Source: Haemonchus contortus (Eukaryota > Nematoda > Chromadorea > Rhabditida > Trichostrongylidae). Taken from it: DNA of 64,000 nucleotides. Location: contig LS997563.1 in the NCBI GenBank assembly GCA_000469685.2, forward strand, positions 33,071,968-33,135,967, given 5' to 3'. Position numbers and translations under genes: made by a program. The notes beneath the pieces were generated by a model, which was not told the DNA's origin, did not search any database, and worked only from the letters and a program-made list of their open reading frames with translations. Shown here one piece after another: positions 55,688 to 64,000 of this stretch; within the stretch, counting starts at the first letter, position 1, and every line of letters begins with the position of its first letter.

Positions 55688-55940
55688 GGAAGTGGTGTAT
55701 TGAGAAGTGGCGTCGCGCATGGTCCCGAGTCTGATCCGGATAGAGACTCGCCTAGGCTTAGCAAGTCTTCTATCCCTTCTCGGTTGATTCTTTGCGAATA
55801 CACTCGTCAGGGAGGATCAAAGCGGAGACCTGTACCTTGACCGGCCTCGGCAATTCGGCCACACACACATTCATACCGTCACTAGGATCCTGAATGGAAG
55901 TTCAGTACGGGGGCGCATCCCTCAGATGAGGTTAAGGTTC
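55688..55940 (+). mobile_element. tRNA-headed SINE copy 6
   Basis: Head GGAAGTGGTGTATTGAGAAG with B-box remnant GAGTCTGATCCGG, body ACTCGCCTAGGCTTAGCAAG and CAGGGAGGATCAAAGC, then CTAGGATCCTGAATGGAAGT and GCATCCCTCAGATGAGG. Same order as copies 3 and 4. Confidence 0.65.
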
Positions 55941-57550
55941 AGCTTAATCAGTCATACGTGGTGGTAAAAACAAATTTCAGCATTTCTCGAAATATCAATT
56001 ACAAGGGCTGGCATGATTGGAGGACTAGTTGTGTGAGGACTTGCTCCTCTACTGATATGCCCATTCTTTTATACCCGCTTTTTAAATAACTCCAAAAGTC
56101 GACACACACGTCAAGCCCAACTAGGTGGAAGTCACGTAGGGTGTGGTCCATATATCATTGGTTTCGGCGAGTTAAGTACCGTAGCCTTTGGGTGGGGACT
56201 TTCTTGATTAATTCCTTACCGAGCAGCAGACTATTAGGGATGACTACTGTGACGGCTACTTCTATGATGGATGACGTGAAGGGTTTAGGTAAAAAGGAAA
56301 TTGCCCCAACTCCTATATTGTCGCCTTAATAATTGTCTTACCGGAACCATTTGTATGCTAGTTTTCCCAGCAGCGATAAACATTTACCATAGATTCATTG
56401 AACGTTTTTCACCATGAGGCAGACACCGCCCTAATTGAAGTGACCTTCAAGAAAATCGCGGAACACATCCCAATCTTTTATCAGAAAGAACTGAAAAAAC
56501 AATAAGTTCCAAATTATTAGAGTGGAGCATTATTTCCGGACCGCTTTACTTTCAATGTTAAGCAAATGTTATGAGCCTTGGTGGAGTTTCACCACGTGCC
56601 TGGAGAACAGTCATCAGCATTCGCAATTCGCAAAGGTCACCCAGCTCACGCGCTTGCCCCTGGCCATGAATATGACTTCGATTTCCTCCTTCTTCAAGCA
56701 CGAGTTCTTAGACGCTCTTCGAAAACTAACTGAGTTCGGGCGAGGGTACACTCCAACAAAAAAAAAACGGTGAATTAGGGATACACTGGATTGACAATAT
56801 CGCCTTTGAAGAAGATTTACGCTTGCACTGTTCACTTGATAACAGTTTTGATATTTTTTGTGAGACTGTTGGATAGCATCCCACACAGATTACCTAGTGT
56901 TTGGTAGATCGGATGCAGCGACCTAACAGCAACCCGAGTTCCGACATTAATCTCCATGTATCAGAGACGAGCTTGAAATACGGCCTCTGGGTCCCCTATG
57001 TGTTGAGCTGCTAACAGCTTCGCACATAATCTGACATCGCCATGTAGGTTTTAATTTCTCGTCATGCTCCGGCGGGCTATTGATGCGTGGATACCAACCA
57101 CGAGAATGGCGTACTGTTTACGACTAGGCCCATAAGTGACAGCGGTTCTGCCTTGGCCATCCTTTCTTTTTGGCGGCCGGAGCCAAGCTTCATTCAAAGA
57201 AGGCTCTCCCCGGTGTTCGTGGCTCTCCCGGGTGTTACAAGAGGACAATATTTGGGAAATCCTACCTAGCATTGTTGCACTTTGAAAGGACAGCTCGGAG
57301 GCAGCAAGTTGAAAGGAAAACTAGACTGAGTTCACTTCTGTCGTGATAGCACTTGACACATACTTATTTATACTTATACGGTTCGTCTTCACTCATGTGT
57401 GAGCACCAGCAACAAACCTTTCCCTTCTGTCTTTCGCGATCGCCATTAACGGTAGACTCAGGATTCGATCAAGATGACGATGTTCAGCTGCTTTCGCAGC
57501 TGTTTCACGTGATCAACAACTACCCCCATCTCGCAACAGGCCTACCCTTA
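55941..57550. other. Unassigned stretch
   Basis: Frames at 56141-56329 and 56522-56886 (both strands) are unassigned. 57050-57275 may be the far 3' part of the minus-strand non-LTR element but lacks firm motifs. Confidence 0.3.
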
Positions 57551-57555
57551 GATTG

Positions 57556-58300
57556 TTAAAATCCTACGGGAGCCCACTTGACCGTTCTTCTTTTCCATCT
57601 GTCATTAACTCTTCTCATTATATGACCGGAGCACCGAATTTCTGCGTTCTTCATGTATTCCACCGGTCGAGTCGAGACATTTTGCGCATATCGGAGCTGC
57701 GGAGTCCGGCTCGATATTACGTGAGCCGGTTTAACCTCAGAAGACATCGCTCGAGCGCTCTGTGACTTGTGCTCAGAGCCCTTGACGTGGATGCACTGGT
57801 CACCCAAGTCTCCTACCCGTAACAGAGGGCAGGAAGAACTGTGGAATCGAACAGATTAGCGCGACGTTCCGGGTCAGCCAGATGGTTGGTAACCTCTTTC
57901 AAAGGTCCAAAGCCTCCCCCGCTGCTTTCTGCCGTCTCACGAGTTCTTCCCTCATGTTGTTCTTCTATTCATGCAACGCCCGAGATAGACGTAGGACTTG
58001 ATAGATGTACCATCGATCTTGATACGACCTTCGTCAGCCGAAGCATTCTTCCTGAACAGTGTCTCTGTTTGGTTGATCTGTAGCCCCACCTTCTTTCCTG
58101 CTTTTTTAGGCTCAACAAGCATAACCTTAGATTCCATGATACTGCTTGGAAGGAAAACGATGTCTTCTGCAAAGCGGATATCTGAGAGGGACCGTCCATC
58201 CAACCGAATGCCTTTTTCTTTCCAGTCTAGCGACCTCATAAGCCCCTGCAGCGCCTCCTGCTTTTGTTTTCCCGCAGCGCAATCACATGATACTCAATGA
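57556..58300 (-). pseudogene. Non-LTR retrotransposon RT fragment, degenerate
   Basis: Minus strand from 58270: ALQGLMRSLDWKEKGIRLDG, then LSDIRFAEDIVFLPSS, where the catalytic FADD box reads FAED, KAGKKVGLQINQTETLF and SYVYLGR. After frame changes come RANLFDSTVLPALCYG, RCSGHIMRRVNDRWKRRTVK (ending near 57565). These are the RT active site, the following helix, the thumb and the C-terminal W-GH-MR-DDRW segment of nematode non-LTR elements. The Asp-to-Glu change, stops and frameshifts make it dead. It differs from the element at 8218-9800, so it is a separate lineage or an older copy. Confidence 0.75.
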
Positions 58301-60500
58301 GACTGGCCGCATCGAGCCCATAGAGAGTGGCATTCCAAGAGACTGCTCTCGCGTCATAGGTATAAAGTAGGAAACAGTCTCGTGTCGTGTGGAGGGAGTG
58401 CTGTCATAGTCCGAAATTCAAGGCGTTCTGCGCAGCTCGAGATTTCTTCGCCTCTCACTAGTCGTAATGCCGTCCGACGCCGGAGACGGCTGGACCCAGT
58501 CTGCGGGGTACTGAGTCTGTTTAATTGCTCCTTTAGCAAGCTTGCTCTATGGAGTCTCAACACTGCCTTGCCGGGACCAGTGCTGAGTCGTCACCATCGT
58601 GGCCATAGCCACTTCGGATCAGAGGAATCTGAGGTGGCACCCTTAGTCGTTTAGGCATGCAGACGTGCCGTTGAACTATCAATTATATATGGGTATTTAT
58701 ATAAATAGCAATTAAAAAGTGATGAACTCCAACGCAAAACTCCGCCGACCAGTAGGAAATTTAGGGGAGAGCTTTCGGACCATACAAGCTGACATCTGAT
58801 GGTAGTGACGAACGTACCGGGGCTTGCTGTGCGCAACTTAACGCGTGAAAAACGAATTCAACCGCGACCCAGGGCGGACGTACAAGGGGGGGGGGGCGCG
58901 CTCAAGCAAGCGGGCCGCCATTCCTCCAGTTCCTCGACATCTACATAACCACTGTTTAGAACGCGAAGCGGCAAGTCGGCCATGGTAAACCCCCGCATGA
59001 CTGAGGAACATCGAAGCTTTGAATTAGAGCATATGATGAAATACTAAAAACTAGAAAGAAAACCGAAATAATATTGCTACATAAAGCAAAATTTTTCAGA
59101 AAATTCTCCAAATTTTATGAACTGCCACATTACTCTACTCTACATCCCCCTTGTAGCGAGAGATCACCAACTTCTCTTCTCTTCAAGCCATGCGCTATAA
59201 GACATGAACCTAAAATGAACATCTAGGATTTCCTCAAGAAAAAGACAATGGCAATGGTGTACTATGGAAGGTATATGGTGGCGCTATGTTGTAGATAACA
59301 GTAGAGAACAGTCTGCAAGGTAAGTATGTCTAAAAAAAAGGAAAAAAACGAGAAGTACTGAAGTTCATTAATTGTGTGGAAACCTAATTTCTACAATTAC
59401 ATTTAGAATATTCAGTTGTGTTACTTAGCTAGTTTCAGGTAGTTACTCATATGCAATCATTGTTGCAGCGATTTACAAAGGAATGCTCAAGCTTCATTGT
59501 AGTCTACTGTGGTCATAACAGGAATAGCAGCCTAGGCGCTCTGATTGGACAAGCACACCTATCTTCATGAGCTCTGGTTCAAGATGGGACCCTTTTTTGA
59601 CTGGACTCGCCACAGCAGGAATCGGGTCCCTTCTCATTAGATCATAATCCCAGGTCCGTTTGACGTTGCTGTGCCACTTGTTTCTCTGACACTCAATGGT
59701 TTCCCCCAAAAGTGCGGAGTTCCATGTTTCACTTGAAAACTTCGTTTCCAGTTCTCAAAATAATGACTTGCGGCCGCTAGCGAAGTACAGTCACTGCTTT
59801 CATTCTTAAGAACGAATCTATGCCCTAATAAACTGATCCTGGAGGGATGAAGGATTTGTTGGCCCAAACGAGTGCCGCCCAGGATTTGAACAATTTGTGT
59901 GTGATAGTGCGCTACTTGCCACTACATCAGCGGCGCAATCTGGAAATCATAGGAGGCTTCGTAGCATTGAGCTAAACCATAAAAAACTAACTGAGCTAAA
60001 ACCGAGCACTTCATTCTTTGAACAAGTTCTTCCCACATGCAAATGCCAATCATCCGATCAAAAAACAAAACCTGCACTGCTAGTCGAATAATCGGATCCG
60101 ATTTGTCTAAAAAAATAAAGTGAAAAAAAATCATAGAAAAAATAATTTCATACACTGCTCGCTATGATTGATCCTTAGTAAGCACTCAGCATATATGAGG
60201 TAGGAGAGGACGATTTGTTTCAACGGCCGGTAAGTAAAGAATAGGAATGATCAGGGTTATTCAATCTCTTGAAGAATTTGACGGCAAGCTGGTAACACAT
60301 GGGTTCCGAATAACTGCGTCTACAAGAAAGGCGTCTACAAAAGTGCGATCTCTCCTTCTCCCTTTCGCGGTTTTGAAAAAAATGACGATAATTTTTTGCA
60401 GAGTTCAGATTCAATCAGGCATCTGAATTTTAGAAACTTGTCGAGTAGCCAAAGAAAGTATTCCAATCACTCTACGTTGTGGCAGATCCCTAATCTATCA
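58301..60500. other. Unassigned stretch
   Basis: GC-rich frames at 58354-58654 on both strands may be further retroelement debris. Minus frames at 59494-59867 have protein-like pieces (ESSDCTSLAAASHYFENWKR) without recognised domains. A poly-G run lies near 58888. Confidence 0.3.
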
Positions 60501-60502
60501 GT

Positions 60503-60939
60503 TCAAGCTGGACCCGGCAACATTTCGGTCTGCATTTTATTTACTATATTCACAACAGTGTAATCTCTACGTCTCTTTACAAGCTTGATACCACTTCGAT
60601 CCTCAACATTCAAGATGTTCAGCCCTTCAAGCTCGAAGCTCAATGACGCTATTCTCAAAGCCGATTCTAGCGCAAGAGACATCATTGCCATGTCCACATC
60701 ATCGTCGTATAGACCGACTGCTGAGCTTTCTAAAGCTGCTGGCAACTAAACCACAAGAGCACAGACTCAGCATTTCGCATCTTCGATCTGTATGCCCCTT
60801 CATTTAGGCCAAACCAGTCCGTTTTAACAGCTCTATGAAGAATGTAGGATTCGAGGGTGAATCTCTGAAGATTGTTAACGGACTCTATATCTTCCAACTG
60901 AGGATCAAGAGCAAAGGACTGTTCAGACAGGGTAGGCAT
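60503..60939 (-). CDS. Possible coding region in two overlapping frames, unrecognised
   Basis: The minus frame 60939-60730 (MPTLSEQSFALDPQLEDIES, VNNLQRFTLESYILHRAVKT, DWFGLNEGAYRSKMRNAES) is followed with a 16-bp overlap by 60745-60503 (LESSAVGLYDDDVDMAMMSL, ALESALRIASLSFELEGLNI, KLVKRRRDYTVVNIVNKMQT). Both are charged and amphipathic, unlike random frames, and lie in tandem on one strand. A TTTAG acceptor precedes the second but no good donor ends the first, so either a frameshift separates them or a small intron is unresolved. Family unknown; a broken gene is as likely as a live one. Confidence 0.35.
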
Positions 60940-61414
60940 GCAGAATAATCAAGGGGTGGAGCATGATAGGACGCGGATTGCAGTCGTTGTAGCAATTGAG
61001 CATTATTACACTTTAGAAGAGTTCTAGTATTTCAATGGGGACTTTAAGAATTTTCCTGATTTTGACAGAAATTTCAGGGCCCTAGGAAATCTAGTACTCA
61101 CACTGATATTGCCGAGTGAAGTTACTCATTTTTTGTAGATATGGGGAAAGAATTCGCAGTAAAAGAGAGTTAATGAAGAGGAGTAGTGTGTTATTGCAAC
61201 GATTATGCTGTACACTCTACTTCCATTCGAAATCAGTGAAACATTGTTGTTGTACTGAACATTTCATGAATATTTTCTTCAAAAATCAAAAAGCACTGCC
61301 ACTTTAGTGCTCACTGAACGTGGGAGGTGAGGGGAATCGAATGCAAGTTCGCTTATTCATTGGGGCAAGGAACGCTTTTGTAGTTTATTCAACTACCAAA
61401 TATAACTTGGAAAA

Positions 61415-61732
61415 ATGGCTGTTTCCAAAATTTTTACTTTTGGTGCATTGTGGATGGTAAACTTTGGTTGTCTTCTTTCAGCGTCTCTACTGGTTATAGA
61501 AGCAGGTAGGTTGGATGTGAAAAAAGCCACTTCAACTTGCATTTTGCTTTAAACGAACTTGGAGAAGGACAAAGAGGTTACCTTGTAATAGCTTATAATG
61601 TGGTTAGTATTTACAGATATGAGTCACTTGAACGAAAGGAAATGTAATGCGCTTTCTAAGAAGAATTTGTTATTATTATTATTGAAAAGGTTATTGCAAC
61701 AGCCACTTTCCGACGAAATGGAAAGCGAATGA
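61415..61732 (+). CDS. Two-exon gene model, small secreted protein (about 69 aa)
   Basis: Exon 1 (61415-61505): ATG then AVSKIFTFGALWMVNFGCLL and SASLLVIEAG, a convincing signal peptide, ending CAG-GTAGGT in phase 1. Exon 2 (61617-61732) starts after ATTTACAG. Its first two bases complete an Asp codon, and the frame reads MSHLNERKCNALSKKNLLLL, then LLKRLLQQPLSDEMESE and TGA. The phases agree. KK and KR pairs could be prohormone cleavage sites, leaving a short acidic C-terminal peptide, but no known neuropeptide motif or amidation Gly is present. The leucine run comes from a TTATTATTATT stretch, so exon 2 could in part be non-coding. Exon 2 resembles the exon at 50213. Confidence 0.4.
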
Positions 61733-62087
61733 TCTGATGCTTATTTAATAAACGAGACTCGAAGGATTTCTAGACTTCAGGCCAAGGTGAAGAATATTCT
61801 ACGATGGCTCAAAGGGATTCATTAGCAGAAGGGAACCTTACTTTCGACCAGTGGAAAAAGGATAGCAGGCGGCCTCATCAGAAACTTCGAGCATTGATTG
61901 GAATGTGATTCTTTGATAGCTTTTTTCATTAGGTAAAATTTTTGCAGAGTCGCTTGACAATTCATATTATACACGATATTTGACTTGGAAGGCGGAGGTT
62001 ATGTAGACGAAAATGAAATAAAAAATGCAAAAGAGAATCCTAGATTGGTACCCACAAGCCGAACAAATTTTCCATTTCTTCGAGATC

Positions 62088-62215
62088 GGTTACTTAAACC
62101 AGATTTGTCTGGGGACTTGTACATCGGTTGCGTAGCGCCAATCATTGTATGGGCCGCATAGACATGCAAAATGTCACTACAACTCTGAAAGTCGGATGCA
62201 CAGGCCATCGCGAAA
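62088..62215 (+). mobile_element. tRNA-headed SINE copy 7, fragment
   Basis: Only the middle and 3' body remain: GTCTGGGGACTTGTACATCG, then GTATGGGCCGCATAGAC and ACTCTGAAAGTCGGATGCAC. The head is missing. Confidence 0.55.
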
Positions 62216-62527
62216 GCTAGGGGATCGACTCCGTGAGGCCTTGTTTATTTATCATCTCTCGCGAACGGCCAAGGCAAACAAAGAAAACATTACCAACGAT
62301 GATTGTAATTCCATCTTAATACTCGCCGTATTAGTGAAAAGCCGAGCTGTTTTTAAAATTAGAATAGTGAGTCGGGCAATTGGCGAAAGTCAAAAAATAT
62401 CTTTTTCTTCAAAGGTGATACCTTCCAAGATAAGAGAATCGAGCTTCTCGTCTGAATCCCTGTGAATGTTCTCTTTACGGACTTCCGCTTTAGAGCGATT
62501 TAAGTCTACCATTTTTTCTTTTTTCTA

Positions 62528-63013
62528 TTAGGTTGATGCAAAATTATTGCGGATTTTTTCGCGGCTTCTTTTCTCTCAATACAAATTGAATATTGAAATC
62601 GGGTTTTCATAGAAATGATCTTCTGCTTTCCTCAACAAAAATATTCTAGAAAGTCATCTCCACATACCCCACATTATGCCCTATTACTTCGAGAAATGGT
62701 GGAAGCTGACACCCTCATAACGTAATCCCAACGAACTTCTCAGAGACGGACCAGTCAGCCAAAGCCGAATGAGGAATGGAATTTGCTTCTATGGTCGCCC
62801 TACTCACCAACAGAAGTTCCTATGGATTATCACGTCGATCTTCCGATGGCTAACGAACAGAACTTTCGACGAAGTGACGGCTTGATGGCTACGTCAGAGC
62901 GCGATTGCCTCTAAGAATCGAAACTTCTTCGACTGTGGAATCCGACTGCCGAGCGAATGGGAAGCAGCGCTTGACGTGGATGGTGGAAATGTTCCGGAGC
63001 AATTATTTGAACA
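62528..63013 (+). mobile_element. Internally deleted mariner, abutted by the hairpin-array repeat
   Basis: Starts TTAGGTTGATGCAAAATTAT after TA (62526-62527) and follows the same internal order as 24976-25536. That includes YYFEKWWKL-type and PMDYHVD-type remnants in broken frames and a close GACGTGGATGGTGGAAATGT. It stops at 63013, where the repeat starting CAGTCGGGCC begins, before the expected right inverted repeat. Confidence 0.8.
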
Positions 63014-64000
63014 CAGTCGGGCCGCCCAGCTAACGCCGGGCTTCCCTCCTTCTAATGGGTTCGCCCGGCTACGCCGGGCGCTCCTCCTTCCTCTGAGAAA
63101 TTTGCTATGCGCAAATAACACTTCGGATTCTACTTTTTCTTTGAAAGCTGTACACCCTCAGTATTAGCTTCAAACTGTGTGCGATTTTTTCTGTAAGCCA
63201 TCTTCGCTGTGTCCGAATAAAACATCGCATTATATCACAAAACTTATTCAGAGAATAAGTATTCAGACTTCATCGCGGCTGAGTCTACTATGTTAGCTAC
63301 CATCAATGTTCCCAGCCAACTCCTTGTGCCTTCAAGCTTCAACGGTCTGGGTCCGAACCAACAGTATTTATTCACGCCCAGTCCTTTGGGGCGGAGTTTC
63401 GTCTTGCAACCTATCATCAGTGTTTCCACCCTGCCGCCTGTATTCCTACCAAATTTGAACGCTCTAGGTCCAAGTTTAAGTTTTTCACACAAACCTCGCC
63501 CCTTGTGGGCGGAGCCCGGTCCTGCCACCCACCATAAGTGTTTCCACCCTGCCGCCTGTACTCCTACCAAATTTGGATCCTCTAAGTCCAAGTTTGAGTT
63601 TTTCACACAAACCCCGCCCCTTGTGGGCGGAGTCCGGTCCTGCCACCCACCATAAGTGTTTCCACCCTGCCGTCTGTATTCCTACCAAATTTGAACGCTC
63701 TAGGTCCAAGTTTAAGTTTTTCACACAAACTCCGCCCCTTGTAGGCGGAGTCCGGCCCCACCACCCACCATTAGTGTTCCCATCCCGCCCCCTTACACCT
63801 ACCAAATTTGAACTCTGTAGGTCGACGGGAACCGGAGTTATGAATTTGCGGCCCAAAATTTCTATCGCGCACGCCCCGCCCCCTGTGGGCGGAGTCCGGC
63901 CCCACCACCCACCATTATTGTTCCCATCCTGCCCCCCTTACACCTACCAAATTTGAACTCTTTAGGTCGACGGGAACCGGAGTTATGAATTTCCGGTCAA
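63014..64000 (+). repeat. Hairpin-plus-tandem-array repeat family, copy 2 (runs off the window)
   Basis: Same start as 30098 (CAGTCGGGCCGCCCAGCTAA) and the same two hairpins, the first with one stem mismatch. The array begins near 63395 with about 120-bp units (TGTTTCCACCCTGCCGCC, TACCAAATTTGAACGCTCTA, CCCCTTGTGGGCGGAG) at about 63420, 63539 and 63658. Longer units of about 138 bp then carry an added GGTCGACGGGAACCGGAGTT. The right end is outside the window. The 120-127-codon frames on both strands are produced by the array and are not genes. Confidence 0.85.

Noticed and set aside
63244..63956. Four frames of 120-127 codons on both strands
   Set aside because: They are produced by the period-120 tandem array and mirror each other; no independent coding signal.
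1..64000. CRISPR array, bacterial operon or phage module
   Set aside because: No regularly spaced short repeats with unique spacers, no ribosome-binding-site series, no long continuous ORFs; the window is eukaryotic.
1..64000. SL RNA, 5S rRNA or U6 genes
   Set aside because: Known nematode core strings for these RNAs were looked for by eye and not found; a covariance search would be needed to exclude diverged copies.

Overview
The window is eukaryotic and looks like repeat-rich, gene-poor DNA from a parasitic nematode, most likely a clade V strongylid (hookworm-like) worm. No ORF is long and uninterrupted in the bacterial manner. Plausible exons are short and flanked by nematode-type splice sites (TTTCAG or TTTTAG acceptors, GTAAGT donors). 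The mobile-element set (several mariner families, Tc1-like MITEs, RTE-like non-LTR fragments, Penelope-like elements with GIY-YIG endonuclease, tRNA-headed SINEs) is of the kind I know from hookworm genomes. The taxonomic call is inference; I could not run a search.

Layout. 1-1020: a near-palindromic pair of decayed Tc1-like transposons. 1517-1622 (minus): first coding exon of a secreted or lysosomal sulfatase, whose remainder must lie left of the window. 2808-3032: tail of a non-LTR retrotransposon. 5795-7320: a SINE split by a 1.27-kb Tc1/mariner element with intact TA duplication. 8218-9800: a dead RTE-like retrotransposon that has lost its catalytic FADD box. 12334-12826 and 14760-15650: inverted-repeat (foldback) elements. 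23132-25536: two kinds of internally deleted mariner. 26978-28860 and 44560-45830: two Penelope-like elements, the first nearly complete through RT and endonuclease. 30098-31382, 33880-34200 and 63014-64000: a repeat family made of GC-rich hairpins plus a tandem array of about 110-140 bp units. 32665-33181: a Tc1-type MITE. 35541-36447 and about 40150-40640: more dead mariners. 37992-38485: a three-unit tandem repeat. 47347-47565: a small palindrome carrying a Penelope-type 3' motif. 57556-58300 (minus): a second non-LTR element.

Host genes are few and only partly resolved. The best are a two-exon small secreted-protein model at 61415-61732 (+), a multi-exon model at 51168-52103 (-) whose first two introns join in consistent phase, the sulfatase exon, and an exon at 50213-50354 (+) with apparent diverged duplicates near 49.7 kb and 61.7 kb. 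Several single exon-like blocks (15.9, 19.8, 20.8, 42.7 and 60.5-60.9 kb) are listed at low confidence.

The most interesting signal is a hammerhead-ribozyme-like motif found three times, each in a Penelope context. Each has a CTGANGA box, a short GC hairpin, a (G)GAAACGT-type box and flanking stem-I strands that vary between copies while remaining at least partly complementary. Long stretches not listed (for example 3033-5790, 21010-23130, 36450-37990 and 45830-47340) are AT-rich DNA in which I see no supported gene.
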